Numbered from the stretch's first letter, positions 26,510 to 35,904 are shown. The stretch: DNA of 64,000 nucleotides from Deltaproteobacteria bacterium (GCA_019311105.1 JAFDDA010000021.1:1-64000), one strand, 5' to 3'. The notes: a model not told the origin generated them from the sequence alone. Translations and numbers: made by a program.

Positions 26510-28918
26510 GCTGCAGCCCAAGTCGTCGGGATCCTTCTCGCCGATCGCTTCGAGCCCGACTCTGGGGTCGTCTGGTGCCTTGCGGGGGTTCTCGTCGTGG
26601 TGGCACCCCTCGCTCGATGGCCGGAAGGTCGGGCGGGGCTCCTCTTTGCGGCGGCCACGGCCGTTGGCGCAGCATCCTTGGCGGGCCCGCTCCAGGCCGG
26701 CCGGACCGGCCCGGCCGTATTCGGCTCGGTGATCTTCGAGGCGACCGTTGCATCCGTCGCGTGGCACGGCGAACGGGTTAGTGTCGACTGGAACGACGTC
26801 CGGGGCGTCGGCCCGACGCCGCTCCCGGCGCGGCTTCGAACCCACGATCGCTTCGATCCCGACATCGCCGCCGAACTCCAGGCGCCCAACCCGGGTGAGC
26901 GTTGGCGTGTGCGTGCGCGCCTGCGGCGACCCGAGGGAGTGAGAAACCCGGGCGCCTTCGACCGGACGCGCGGGCTCGCCCGGCGTGGCATCGCCGGCGA
27001 AGGGTCGCGCTCCCACGCGGGCCTCGCCGTGCGGGTGGGAGGGGAGGGGCACGGCGCGTCGCGGTGGCTTCGAACCTGGCGCGATGCTCGCGCGGCGCGC
27101 TTGGCATCGCTCGGACCGGGCGGGCCTCTGCTCGCGGCACTCGGGCTCGGTGAGCGTCGCGCCCTGTCTGCCGACCTCCGCGAAGCGTTCGCGCGCCTGG
27201 GCCTCGCGCATCTCTTGGCGGTGTCGGGGCTTCACCTGGCTCTGGTGGCGGGCGGGAGCTTTGCCGTCGCGCGCTGGTTGCTGACCCGGGCCGCTGGCTT
27301 CGCCGCTCGTCGAGATGCCCGTCGCGTGGCGATGGCCCTGGCGATCCCGGCGGCTGCGGCATACGCGGGCCTTTCGGGCTGGGCGATCCCGGTGCAGCGG
27401 GCGGCGGTGCTGCTCGCGGCGGCGACGCTGGCCCTGGCCCTGCGTCGGCCGCGCCAGCCGGCGACCGCCTTGGCCCTCGCGGCCTTCGTCCTCCTCGCCC
27501 GCGCTCCGCACGTGCTGTTCGAAGCCGGGTTCCAGTTGTCCTTCGTTGCGACCGCGGGCTTGCTCTACTCCAAGCCGGGTGCCGAGCGGGGCGCTGCGGG
27601 TGGGCTGGCGCGGCGGCTCCAGGCCGCCGAGGGCTTGTTGCGCGCCTCCGCGTCGGCCCTGCTCGCGACGGGCCCCGTCGTTGCGGCTCACTTCGGAGCC
27701 GGGCCGCCGGTGGGCCTTCTGGCGAACGCGGTGGCGATCCCGGCGACGGCTGTGGGGTTGCTCCCGGCTGCGGGCGTGGCGGTTGCCGCAGCAGGCTTCG
27801 ACGCGGTGCCGGCGCGAGCCGCAGCGTGGCTCGCTGAACGCATCGCCGCGGGGGCTCTGGCGGCGGTCTCCGCAGCGGCCGAGTCGCTGCCCTTCGATCC
27901 AGGCACGGGTGCGCGGGTTGCGTCGCCGAGTGTGCTCGCTGTGGCGTTCGGCGTCGCGATCTTCGGAGTCCGTCGATTCGGAACGGGTGCGCGCGTGGCG
28001 GCCCTCGTCGTCCAGGCGGCGTGGCTAGTCGGTGCGCCCGTGCCCTCGATTTCGCCCCACCCGCCGCGCCTCGTCGTTGCGGACGTCGGACAAGGAGACG
28101 CATTGCTCGTTCAAGGCCGTTCGGGCGTCCTTGCGATCGACGCCGGGCGCCGCCTGGGGCCGAGCTATGACCAGGGCGTGCGGGTCGTCGCCCCGGCTTG
28201 GGCGGCCCTCGGTGTCACGCGGATCGATCGGCTCGCGGTCAGCCACGCAGACCTCGACCATCGCGGCGGTGCCCCGGCGTTGCTCGAGCGCTTCGAAGTC
28301 GGCGCCGTCTGGCTTCCGGCCGGCGCCGCCGACGACCCCGCCTTTGCCTCCCTGCATCGCACCGCGGTTCGACGGGGTGTGCCGGTTCTGGAGCGAGGGC
28401 AGGGCGATGCGGCGGAGTGGCTCGGAGATCTTCGGGTCGAGTTCCTGTGGCCGCCGCGCGGCCTGGCACCGGCGCGTCGCAACGACGGCTCGCTCGTCCT
28501 GCGGGTCACGCCGGCGGGCGGCGCCCGGGCCCTGCTCGCCGGCGACATCGGGGGCGAGGCGGAACGCGGCCTGCTCTCGACGCCTGGCGCGCTCGCCACG
28601 GACGTGCTGCTACTCCCGCACCACGGCAGTGCCAGCTCCGGCAGCGCGGCGTTCCTCGCGGCGACGCGACCGGTGCTTGCGTTGGTGTCGGCACCGTGCC
28701 GCGGCCGCTTCCCGCTCCCCCACGCCGACGTGCGGGCGCGGGTGCGCGATCGCGGCATCCCGCTGGCTTGGACCGGGAGGGATGGTGCCCTGATCGTAGG
28801 TCTTGCCCCCCGAATGAGGCTTCGAACCTGGGGGGATGCCCGTTCGGGCTGCAGGGGAACGACCCAAGTGGGGCAGGGCCTGCCGAGTTTCGCCGTGTTC
28901 CCCGGGGAAAGTCGTTAG
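26414..28918 (+). CDS. comEC: ComEC/Rec2-type DNA uptake channel
   Basis: An 834-residue protein. After the repeated N-terminus it has membrane helices and an OB-like N-terminal domain (about 60-200). The central Competence domain (about 235-520, many helices, LAHLLAVSGLHLALVAGG) forms the channel. A C-terminal metallo-beta-lactamase domain (about 550-800) has LVVADVGQGDALLVQ, SHADLDHRGG and LLPHHGSASSGS. ComEC carries one DNA strand across the inner membrane; the MBL domain is thought to degrade the other strand. No other competence genes are nearby. The start could lie downstream of the repeats. Confidence 0.9.
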   Translation: MQLSLPARVQFSLPAWGRLSLPAWVRLSLPGLAAAQVVGILLADRFEPDSGVVWCLAGVLVVVAPLARWPEGRAGLLFAAATAVGAASLAGPLQAGRTGPAVFGSVIFEATVASVAWHGERVSVDWNDVRGVGPTPLPARLRTHDRFDPDIAAELQAPNPGERWRVRARLRRPEGVRNPGAFDRTRGLARRGIAGEGSRSHAGLAVRVGGEGHGASRWLRTWRDARAARLASLGPGGPLLAALGLGERRALSADLREAFARLGLAHLLAVSGLHLALVAGGSFAVARWLLTRAAGFAARRDARRVAMALAIPAAAAYAGLSGWAIPVQRAAVLLAAATLALALRRPRQPATALALAAFVLLARAPHVLFEAGFQLSFVATAGLLYSKPGAERGAAGGLARRLQAAEGLLRASASALLATGPVVAAHFGAGPPVGLLANAVAIPATAVGLLPAAGVAVAAAGFDAVPARAAAWLAERIAAGALAAVSAAAESLPFDPGTGARVASPSVLAVAFGVAIFGVRRFGTGARVAALVVQAAWLVGAPVPSISPHPPRLVVADVGQGDALLVQGRSGVLAIDAGRRLGPSYDQGVRVVAPAWAALGVTRIDRLAVSHADLDHRGGAPALLERFEVGAVWLPAGAADDPAFASLHRTAVRRGVPVLERGQGDAAEWLGDLRVEFLWPPRGLAPARRNDGSLVLRVTPAGGARALLAGDIGGEAERGLLSTPGALATDVLLLPHHGSASSGSAAFLAATRPVLALVSAPCRGRFPLPHADVRARVRDRGIPLAWTGRDGALIVGLAPRMRLRTWGDARSGCRGTTQVGQGLPSFAVFPGESR

Positions 28919-28970
28919 TTCTTCCTCCGGTCGTCGGCCTTTGCCGGACTGGCCGATTGGGTGTAATCGA

Positions 28971-29299
28971 ATGAGTGGATCGAAGTTTGTCTCCGCCTTG
29001 GCCGTAGTGGCTCTGGCTGGGGCGATGATGGTTCCGGCGACAGCGGAAGCGCAGTCGGCGGGGGATAAGTTCACCCGAGGTTTCTCGAACCTGGCCTTGG
29101 GCTTCATCGAGATTCCGGGTCGATCAAGGAAGAGGCAGCTGCCTCGAACCCGGTGCAGGGGATGGTCGTCGGGCTGGTCAAGGGCTCGTTCCGCTTCTTG
29201 CGGCGCGAGGTCGTGGGCGCCTACGAGATCATCACGTTCCCGGCAGCGGTTCCCGCGGGCTACGAGAAGATCGTGGATCCCGAGTTTTCCTGGCAGTAA
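28971..29299 (+). pseudogene. TIGR04073-like exosortase-associated exported protein, frameshifted
   Basis: The first frame gives a signal peptide (MSGSKFVSALAVVALAGA to AEAQS) and KFTRGFSNLALGFIEIPG. The homology then moves one frame over to SIKEEAAASNPVQGMVVG, RREVVGAYEIITFPAAVP and YEKIVDPEFSWQ, ending at TAA 29297-29299. One missing G in the run at 29117-29119 restores a protein of about 109 residues. The pattern (LG-x-x-E-I-P, then V-G-x-Y-E-x-x-T-F-P) matches the exosortase-system-associated TIGR04073 family, of unknown biochemical role. This fits the PEP-CTERM protein at 1605. The frameshift may be sequencing error. Confidence 0.7.
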
Positions 29300-29321
29300 T
29301 TCGAGTAAGCCAGTCGGCAGT

Positions 29322-29345
29322 CTCCGGGTCCATGGGGGCCCGGAG
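29322..29345. terminator. Hairpin between convergent genes
   Basis: CTCCGGGTCC at 29322-29331 pairs with GGGCCCGGAG at 29336-29345 with one mismatch and a four-base loop. No T-run follows. It sits 23 bases after the TIGR04073-type gene and 40 bases before the end of the convergent DUF4404 gene. Confidence 0.4.
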
Positions 29346-29384
29346 GCGCCCGACTCGCCGGGCCGCGGCCCGATCGCGCCGGGC

Positions 29385-29645
29385 CTAGATCCCGAGGTCC
29401 GCTAGCGCGTCTACCACGCGCTGCACCGTCGCGGACAGCGTCGGGTGCTCCTCTTCGAAACGAGCCACGGCTTCACGCAATCGATCACGCAGGCCGCCCT
29501 CCGGCTCCTGGGCGCGGTCGAGCCACGCATCGAGTTCGTCCGCTGCAGCCTGCACGCGGCTGCGAGTGGCCGGATCGCCCGCGTCGCTCCCGGCCAGCTC
29601 AGCCCGCAATTCGTTCAGGGTTTCACGCAAATGCTCGGAATTCAC
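29385..29645 (-). CDS. DUF4404 family protein
   Basis: An 86-residue acidic, wholly helical protein: HLRETLNELRAELAGSD near the start and EEEHPTLSATVQRVVDALAD near the end match the DUF4404 family, small cytoplasmic proteins of unknown function. It follows the 29662 gene on the same strand with a 16-base gap, so the two are probably co-transcribed. Confidence 0.8.
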   Translation of the reverse strand: MNSEHLRETLNELRAELAGSDAGDPATRSRVQAAADELDAWLDRAQEPEGGLRDRLREAVARFEEEHPTLSATVQRVVDALADLGI

Positions 29646-29661
29646 CAGTTCTCCTTGTTCA

Positions 29662-30705
29662 CTACTGCTCGGTGGCCGGTCGGGCCGGCTCCAGGGATTC
29701 GAACTCGGTCAGGACGGCTTCGGCGACCTCGGGGTCCGGGTGCTCGCGGATGTAGTCGCGCAGGCCCGTATGCGCCTGGGCGCGCGACTCGCGCGGCAGT
29801 TCCTGCCCGTGCCAATGGACCAGCTCCTCCCAGATCGGGTCGAGGATCTCGTGGCCGGGGATCGGCGCGCCCTCGCCGTTCTGGAACGTTAGGCTACGAA
29901 GCTCCGACAGCACGAGGCGCAGGTAGGCCACGTGGATCTCCTCGTCCGCGCGGATGCGGCTCACCAAGGCGAGGGCGCGGTCCACCTTCTCGCGGCGATC
30001 GGCGAAGACTTCCGGGTCGCGCAGCAGGCGCTCGGTGAAGTCGAACAGCTTCTCCGCCCGAACCTCGACCATCAGCACATTCATGAGCAAGAGGAGGAAG
30101 CCTTCATGGGCCTCGCTCAAGCAAGGAGCCATGCGGGCGCCTTCGGGCCGACCGATTCGGGGCGGGGTGTCGGGGATCGGGTAGGCGCCGGCGCCGAAGA
30201 GGAGGTCTCGGGCGGCGAACCACATCGAGTCGTGGCCCCCGATGCCCGTCGCGGGGTCGCCGCCCTCGTCGAGGCCATGGGCGCGCAACAGGCCGCGGCT
30301 CAGATGGCCCACGCCCATCTCCGAGACGTCCTCGAGCACGATGTCGCCGAACTCCGGCGGCACGAAGTCGATGAGGAAGCGGCCACGGCCCTCGACCTCG
30401 CCCGTGATGGTGAGGCTGTTCCACAGGGATCGGCAGAGGCCGTTGGCGAGCAGCAGCTTGGTCTGCTCGTAGGTCGGGTAGCTGCCCTCGAGGAGAAGGG
30501 AGCGGTCGGCGGTGAGGATCTCGACACCGCGCGTCTCGAGGGCGGCGGTCCAGGTGCGCACGGCGTCCCCGCGCACGGCGGTGCGAGGCGAAACGTAGTC
30601 GCCCTGGGCATCGAAGCCGCCATGGAGCGGTTGGCCCGCCTCTTCGTGGGGTCTTGCGTAGGGGTGTTCGCGGAGGAGTTCCGCTTCGCTGTAGGCGAGC
30701 TGCAT
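29662..30705 (-). CDS. Conserved-looking protein with possible ferritin-like helical half
   Basis: A 347-residue soluble protein I cannot assign. The N-terminal half is mixed (SPRTAVRGDAVRTW, FLIDFVPPEFGDIVLEDVSE, a GIGGHDSMWFAARDL stretch). The C-terminal half is helical with regularly spaced acidic and His residues (LSEAHEGFLLLLMNVLMVEV, IRADEEIHVAYLRLVLSELR, WEELVHWHGQELPRE). E-x-x-H and H-W-H motifs could bind metal as in ferritin-like di-iron proteins; this is inference. The ATG at 30705 (MQLAYSEAELL) is chosen over 30729. It is transcribed divergently from the S9 peptidase, with starts only 31-40 bases apart. Confidence 0.65.
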   Translation of the reverse strand: MQLAYSEAELLREHPYARPHEEAGQPLHGGFDAQGDYVSPRTAVRGDAVRTWTAALETRGVEILTADRSLLLEGSYPTYEQTKLLLANGLCRSLWNSLTITGEVEGRGRFLIDFVPPEFGDIVLEDVSEMGVGHLSRGLLRAHGLDEGGDPATGIGGHDSMWFAARDLLFGAGAYPIPDTPPRIGRPEGARMAPCLSEAHEGFLLLLMNVLMVEVRAEKLFDFTERLLRDPEVFADRREKVDRALALVSRIRADEEIHVAYLRLVLSELRSLTFQNGEGAPIPGHEILDPIWEELVHWHGQELPRESRAQAHTGLRDYIREHPDPEVAEAVLTEFESLEPARPATEQ

Positions 30706-30736
30706 GGCGTTAGTGTACCGCGCCCGCATCGCTAGA

Positions 30737-32725
30737 ATGGCAGACGTGTCCGACTCGCTCCCCCGACCCTGTGGATCCTGGCCCTCGCCCCTCGGCGCGA
30801 CCGAGGTTGCGGGCGGGAGTCTGCGCCTGTCCCAGGTGCGTCTTCAGGGGGGTCGCTTGTACTGGCTCGAAGGACGGCCCGACGAGGCGGGCCGCGGCGT
30901 CGTGTGCGTGGCAGGCCCGGGCGAGGTGCCCCGTGACGTCACGCCCGCAGACCAGAACGTGCGTTCCCGCGTCCACGAGTATGGGGGCGGGGACTACGCG
31001 GCCAGCGAGCATGGGCTCTTCTTCGTGGCCGAAGCGGGCGGCGTCCACCGCCAGCGTGCGGAAGGCGAGGGGGCCGTGCCGGTGCCCGGGCTCGCGCGCG
31101 ACGCGCGGCACGCGGACTTCGCGGTCTCGCCGGACGGGCGCTGGCTCGTCGCGGTGGAGGAGCGCGCGCAGGCCGGTGCCGAGCCCACCAACCGCTTGAT
31201 TGCCGTCCCGCTCGAGGGGGACGCGCCGCCCGTGGTCTTCGCATCGAGCCACGATTTCGTGAGCTCGCCGTGCTTCTCGCCCGACGGGGAGCGGTTGGCC
31301 TACCTGGCTTGGAGTCATCCCCACATGCCGTGGGATGCGGCCGAGCTGCGCGAGCTCCGCTTTGGTCCCGCAGGGCCGGCCGGGCCATCGCGCCACGTTG
31401 CGGGGGGCGACGGCGAGTCGGTGTTCCAACCCGGCTACTCACCCGAGGGTCGACTCACTTTCGTGTTGGATCGCAGTGGCTGGTGGAACCTCCATCAGGA
31501 GCGCGAGGGGAGCGTCGTGTGTCTTCACGCACGAGAGGCCGAGTTCGGAACACCGCAATGGGTCTTCGGCATGACGACCTGGGCGTTCGTCGATGAGAAC
31601 ACCGTGGTCGCCATCCTGCGCGAACGCGGGCACGACCGGATCGTCCGCCTGAACCTCGAGAGCGGGGCATGCGTCGCTCTCGAACTCCCCGGCGTCGCCG
31701 TGTCGAGCCTGGCTGCAGACTCCCGCGAGGTTGCCTTCATCTCCGCCACGGCGGAGGTGGGCGCCAGCCTGAAGCGGATGACCTGGGCGGAGGGGCGTGT
31801 CGAGACCGTCCGTGCATCCGCCGACCTCGAGTTCGATGCGCGTTCGATCTCGGCGGCGGAGCCGGTGACGTTTCCGACCGGCGAAGGAGAGGAAGCCTAC
31901 GCCTTCCACTATGCGCCGCGCAGCGCGGGCTTCGAAATCCCCAAGGGCGAGCGCCCACCCTTGTTGGTGAAGATCCATGGCGGCCCGACCGCCGCCGCTT
32001 CGCCTGGCCTCGATCTCGGTGTGCAGTTCTGGACCCAGCGGGGCTTCGCGGTGCTCGACGTCGACCATCGCGGCAGTACCGGATACGGCAGGGCCTTCCG
32101 CGAACGGCTCTACGGCCTGTGGGGTGTCGTCGATGTCGAGGATTGTGTCGCGGGTGCCGACTACGCCGTCGGCGCCGGGCTCGCCGACCCGCGACGCCTC
32201 GCCATCCGGGGCGGCAGCGCGGGCGGGTTCACCACCCTGGCCGCCCTTTGCTTCCACGATCGCTTCGCCGCGGGTTGTAGCCGTTACGGCATCGGTGACC
32301 TCGCGGCCCTGGCCGCCGACACCCACAAGTTCGAGTCGCGCTACACCGACCGGCTGGTCGCGCCCTGGCCCGAGGGTCGCGATGTCTATCGCGAACGCTC
32401 GCCGCTGCACCACGTCGAGGGGTTCGATCGGCCGGTGTTGTTCTTCCAGGGCCTCGACGACCGGGTGGTGCCGCCGAACCAGACCGAGACCCTGGTGGCG
32501 GCGCTGGCGCGGCGCGGCGTGCCGCACGCTTACGTCGCGTTCGCCGGCGAAGGCCACGGTTTCCGACGTGCCGAGACCCTCATCGAGTGTCTCGACGCGG
32601 AGCTGCACTTCTACGGGCGGGTCTTTGGCTTCGACGGCGGGCCCGTACCGGCGGGGTTCGAACTGCAGCACGCGGAGGCGTTGCCTGCGTCGGCCGAGGG
32701 CACAAGGCACGCCGAAGGGCTGTGA
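30737..32725 (+). CDS. S9 family (prolyl oligopeptidase-like) peptidase
   Basis: A 662-residue protein. The N-terminal two thirds form a beta-propeller (HEYGGGDYAASEHGLFF, FSPDGERLAYLAW). The C-terminal alpha/beta-hydrolase domain (about 390-640) has the oxyanion/strand motif LVKIHGGPTAAASPGL, nucleophile Ser in IRGGSAGGFTTL, Asp in FFQGLDDRVVPPNQ and His in GEGHGFR. It resembles S9C acylaminoacyl-peptidases, likely cytoplasmic as no signal peptide is seen. TAGAAT at 30733-30738 overlaps the ATG and lies seven bases before an in-frame GTG at 30746, so the true start may be that GTG on a leaderless message. Confidence 0.93.
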   Translation: MADVSDSLPRPCGSWPSPLGATEVAGGSLRLSQVRLQGGRLYWLEGRPDEAGRGVVCVAGPGEVPRDVTPADQNVRSRVHEYGGGDYAASEHGLFFVAEAGGVHRQRAEGEGAVPVPGLARDARHADFAVSPDGRWLVAVEERAQAGAEPTNRLIAVPLEGDAPPVVFASSHDFVSSPCFSPDGERLAYLAWSHPHMPWDAAELRELRFGPAGPAGPSRHVAGGDGESVFQPGYSPEGRLTFVLDRSGWWNLHQEREGSVVCLHAREAEFGTPQWVFGMTTWAFVDENTVVAILRERGHDRIVRLNLESGACVALELPGVAVSSLAADSREVAFISATAEVGASLKRMTWAEGRVETVRASADLEFDARSISAAEPVTFPTGEGEEAYAFHYAPRSAGFEIPKGERPPLLVKIHGGPTAAASPGLDLGVQFWTQRGFAVLDVDHRGSTGYGRAFRERLYGLWGVVDVEDCVAGADYAVGAGLADPRRLAIRGGSAGGFTTLAALCFHDRFAAGCSRYGIGDLAALAADTHKFESRYTDRLVAPWPEGRDVYRERSPLHHVEGFDRPVLFFQGLDDRVVPPNQTETLVAALARRGVPHAYVAFAGEGHGFRRAETLIECLDAELHFYGRVFGFDGGPVPAGFELQHAEALPASAEGTRHAEGL

Positions 32726-32740
32726 TAGGATCGGCGGCCC

Positions 32741-33811
32741 ATGGCCGAACAGCCCGCACCCGAGACCATCGACGTACGGAAGGACGAGCGTTTCGACGAG
32801 GCGCGCGTCGCGGACTATCTGCGCGACGAGCTTCCCGGCGGCGACCAGCCCCTGAGCGTGCGCCAGTTCGGCGGCGGCCACGCGAACCTCACCTACCTGC
32901 TTCAGTTCGGAGAAGGGGACGCCGCCACTGAATACGTGTTGCGTCGGCCGCCCCTCGGCCCCGTGGCGCCGGGTTCGCACGACATGACGCGGGAGTACCG
33001 GGCCCTGTCGAAGCTCTGGCAGGGCTTCGCCAAGGCGCCCAGGGCGTTCGTCCTGTGCGAGGACGAGTCGCTGATCGGGGCTCCGTTCTTCGTGATGGAG
33101 CGCCGCCACGGCGTCGTCGTCCGTGGCGTCATCCCAGCGAGCTTCGGCGGCGGCGAGGATGCGGATTCGAACCGCGCCCTTTCGCGGGTGGTGGTGGACG
33201 TCCTGGCGGAGTTCCACGGCGTCGACCCCGAGCCCATCGGCCTGGGTGGGATCGGCAAGCCCGAGGGCTTCCTCCAGCGTCAGGTGAACGGCTGGGCCGG
33301 CCGTTACGAGCGCGCCCGCACCGAAGACATCCCGATCGCCGAGGAAGTCCGCACCTGGTTGATCGACAACCTTCCGAAATCGCCTCCGGCGACGCTGCTC
33401 CACAACGACTGGCGGCTCGACAACATGGCCGTGGCGGTCGACGACCCCGGCGACTGCGTGGCGGTCTATGACTGGGACATGTGCACGCTCGGCGACCCGC
33501 TCTGCGACCTCGGGACGGTGCTCGGCGTCTGGAACGACCCGGAAGACCGCGCCCAAGGTGCGACGGCCATGCCGACCCATGCGCCGGGCTTCATGAACCG
33601 GACCGAAGCCGCCGCGCGTTACGGGGAGGTCAGTGGTCGCGACCTCTCGACGCTCGACTACTACATCGTCTTCGGGACGTTCAAGATGGCCGTCGTCCTC
33701 CAGCAGATCTATTTTCGCTTTGCGGAAGGGCAGACTCAGGACGAGCGCTTCGCCGGCATGGCGGGGGGCGCCAAGCGGCTCTTCGAACTCGCCGCCGAAC
33801 GCCGGCCCTAG
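32741..33811 (+). CDS. APH-type phosphotransferase family protein
   Basis: A 356-residue aminoglycoside-phosphotransferase/choline-kinase fold protein. It has N-lobe FGGGHANLTYLLQF and YVLRRPPLGP, Brenner-type catalytic motif LLHNDWRLDNMAV and metal-binding YDWDMCTLGDPLCDLG. This subfamily is often found next to acyl-CoA dehydrogenases and called ACAD10/11-like, acting on hydroxyacyl-CoA. No such enzyme is adjacent, so the substrate is open. TAGGAT at 32726-32731 precedes the ATG by nine bases. The MFS gene starts ten bases after its stop. Confidence 0.88.
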   Translation: MAEQPAPETIDVRKDERFDEARVADYLRDELPGGDQPLSVRQFGGGHANLTYLLQFGEGDAATEYVLRRPPLGPVAPGSHDMTREYRALSKLWQGFAKAPRAFVLCEDESLIGAPFFVMERRHGVVVRGVIPASFGGGEDADSNRALSRVVVDVLAEFHGVDPEPIGLGGIGKPEGFLQRQVNGWAGRYERARTEDIPIAEEVRTWLIDNLPKSPPATLLHNDWRLDNMAVAVDDPGDCVAVYDWDMCTLGDPLCDLGTVLGVWNDPEDRAQGATAMPTHAPGFMNRTEAAARYGEVSGRDLSTLDYYIVFGTFKMAVVLQQIYFRFAEGQTQDERFAGMAGGAKRLFELAAERRP

Positions 33812-33820
33812 GCCGCGCCC

Positions 33821-34978
33821 GTGGATCGGCCGCCGCTGTTCACGCGGGTGCTCGCCCTCGCGTTCGTGGCGAATTTCCTTCAAGGCACCGCCTTCAACCT
33901 GTTCCTGAACCTGCCCGGCTATCTCACCGGCCTCGGCGCGACCAAGACCCAGATCGGCCTCATCTGGGGGATCACCGCCGCCTCGGCGATCCTGTCGCGC
34001 CCGACGGTCGGGCGCATGATGGATCAACGCGGCCGGCGCGTGGTCTTCCTCGTCGGGGGCGTACTGAACGTCGCGGTCTGCGGTCTCTACCTGACGGTGA
34101 CCGAGATCGGCCCGTGGATCGCGCTGATCCGCATCATCCATGGGATCTCGGAAGCGATGCTCTTCTCGAGCCTCTTCACCTACGCCGCCGATCGGATCCC
34201 CGTGTCGCGCCGGACCGAGGGGATCGCGCTCTTCGGGATCTCCGGCCTGTTGTCGATCTCGGTCGGGGCGGCCCTGGGCGAAGCGACGGAGATCCGCTTC
34301 GGCTACGACGGGCTCTTCCTCGCGGCGGTGGCCCTGGCCGCCGGGTCGCTGCTGCTCACGCTGCCCCTGCGCGACCTCGGTCCGGAAGACGGAGAAGACG
34401 AGCTGCCCCACGGTTTTCTCGCGGCCCTCGGTCAGCGCGATCTCTTGCCGCTGTGGATGGCGACCGCCGTGTTCGCCACGGCGTTGGCGGCGCCCTTCAC
34501 GTTCATGAAGTCGTTCGTCGCCGAGGCGGGGTTCGGGTCGATGGCCACGTTCTTCAACGCCTACTCGATCTCGGGGGTGCTGCTGCGTCTGCTGTTTGCA
34601 GGGCTCCCGGACCGCATCGGGCCCAAGCGCGCGCTCTTCCCGGCTATGGGGACGCTCGGGGTCGGCTTCGTACTGCTCACCCTTGCGACGAGCGGCAACC
34701 ACGTCCTGGCGGCGGGGGTGTTCTGCGGGCTCGGCCACGGCCTCACGTTCCCGATCCTGATGGGCCTCGTGGTCTCGCGCGCGCGGGATGCCGACCGCGG
34801 TGCGGCGATGGCCATCTTCACGGCACTCTTCGATCTCGGCATGCTCCTCGGCGGGCCGCTCTTCGGCGTCCTGATCGACGCTCGAGGGTTCTCGCCGGCG
34901 TTTGGCGTGGGCTTCTTGCTGTTGGCGATCGGAGGGGCCGCGTTTGCACTCTGGGATCGTGGGAATGCGACTTCCTAG
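33821..34978 (+). CDS. Major facilitator superfamily transporter
   Basis: A 385-residue carrier with about 12 helices and no signal peptide. The loop after helix 2 contains SRPTVGRMMDQRGRRVVFLV, the MFS motif A equivalent (G-x-x-x-D-x-x-G-R-R). A second cytoplasmic loop (LPDRIGPKRALF) echoes it. The substrate cannot be read from the sequence. GTG start; the C-terminus overlaps the next lipoprotein gene by 14 bases, so the two are coupled. Confidence 0.9.
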   Translation: MDRPPLFTRVLALAFVANFLQGTAFNLFLNLPGYLTGLGATKTQIGLIWGITAASAILSRPTVGRMMDQRGRRVVFLVGGVLNVAVCGLYLTVTEIGPWIALIRIIHGISEAMLFSSLFTYAADRIPVSRRTEGIALFGISGLLSISVGAALGEATEIRFGYDGLFLAAVALAAGSLLLTLPLRDLGPEDGEDELPHGFLAALGQRDLLPLWMATAVFATALAAPFTFMKSFVAEAGFGSMATFFNAYSISGVLLRLLFAGLPDRIGPKRALFPAMGTLGVGFVLLTLATSGNHVLAAGVFCGLGHGLTFPILMGLVVSRARDADRGAAMAIFTALFDLGMLLGGPLFGVLIDARGFSPAFGVGFLLLAIGGAAFALWDRGNATS

Positions 34979-35894
34979 GGCCGGTCTCTACGCGGCGGTT
35001 GCGGCCGCCATGCTGGCGGCCTGCGCCACACCCTGGGACCCGCCGGGCCTGCGCCCGCATCGTGCCGAGCTGCAACGTCACCCCGGCCAACGCCTGTTCG
35101 ATGCGACGCCCTATCTGCTGCCGGTGCGGGGCGAGTTGATCGAGTTCTTCTGTCGCTGGCCGACGGATCGGCCGCTTCGAATTCACCTGCCGCAGAGCGC
35201 TAACCGCCACGAGCGGCGGGCCCTCGATGCCGCGGTCGTAGCCTGGGAGTCCGCGGGCCTCGGCCTCCGCTTCGAACGCGTGCCGCGCCCGCAGGCGGAG
35301 ATCGACGTGGCCTTCCTCGAGGCCGACCAGACTCTTCGTGCCGAAGGCACCGGCTTTACGCTCGCCGACTGCCGTCTCGCCGATGCGGGCCCCGCGGCGA
35401 TCGCCGGCCCGCGCCTGCCGGCCCAGCTCGATCGCGCGCGCATCCGCATCGTGCGCCGCGAACAGGACGAGTGGAGCGAGGAAGACCATGCCTACTTCGC
35501 GGGCGAGCTGACGGGGGTGATGCTCCACGAACTGGCCCATGCGCTGGGTTTCCAGGGCCACACACAGTTCGTCGACGGGATCCTGGCGCGCGATACGAAG
35601 CGCAGCACCCGGGTCGGGCGGCGCATCCTCGCAGGCGAGGTATTCCGTGAGCCGACGCTGGCGGCGCTTTACGGCTTGCCGTCGGGTGTCGTGTTGTCGC
35701 GTCGCGGTGTGTCGATCGCTCGGACCGAGGTCTTGGACCGTCTTCTGCCCGGGCGTCCGGGCCCGTGGGTCCGTGTCGGCGACCGCAGCGGCAGGGTCTT
35801 CTGGCGGGCCCCGAAAGGCGAATGGGGAGTGACCCTCGTTTCGGTCACGACGGCTCGCCGACAGCCCGAGCGGCTCGTGTTGCTCCCCGACTAG
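34965..35894 (+). CDS. Lipoprotein with metzincin-type zinc protease motif
   Basis: A 309-residue protein with a lipoprotein signal (AAVAAAMLAAC, lipobox L-A-A-C at about residue 20). The mature part contains HELAHALGFQGH at about residue 190, an exact H-E-x-x-H-x-x-G-x-x-H zinc motif as in metzincins; a Met-turn is not obvious. The preceding region (NRHERRALDAAVVAWESAG) resembles matrixin-like folds. It probably acts in the periplasm or at the outer membrane on unknown proteins. The ATG at 34965 lies inside the MFS gene end; this start keeps the signal peptide intact. Confidence 0.8.
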   Translation: MRLPRAGLYAAVAAAMLAACATPWDPPGLRPHRAELQRHPGQRLFDATPYLLPVRGELIEFFCRWPTDRPLRIHLPQSANRHERRALDAAVVAWESAGLGLRFERVPRPQAEIDVAFLEADQTLRAEGTGFTLADCRLADAGPAAIAGPRLPAQLDRARIRIVRREQDEWSEEDHAYFAGELTGVMLHELAHALGFQGHTQFVDGILARDTKRSTRVGRRILAGEVFREPTLAALYGLPSGVVLSRRGVSIARTEVLDRLLPGRPGPWVRVGDRSGRVFWRAPKGEWGVTLVSVTTARRQPERLVLLPD

Positions 35895-35904
35895 GCGAAG
35901 GGGA

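Noticed and set aside
31439-34738. A 1099-codon open frame on the minus strand, and similar long antisense frames at 21047-23323, 23452-25311 and 6761-9178
   Set aside because: All lie opposite genes with unmistakable motifs (S9 peptidase/APH/MFS, uvrB, uvrC, lptB/rpoN). Long antisense frames are expected at this GC content and their composition is biased to Arg, Gly, Asp and His.
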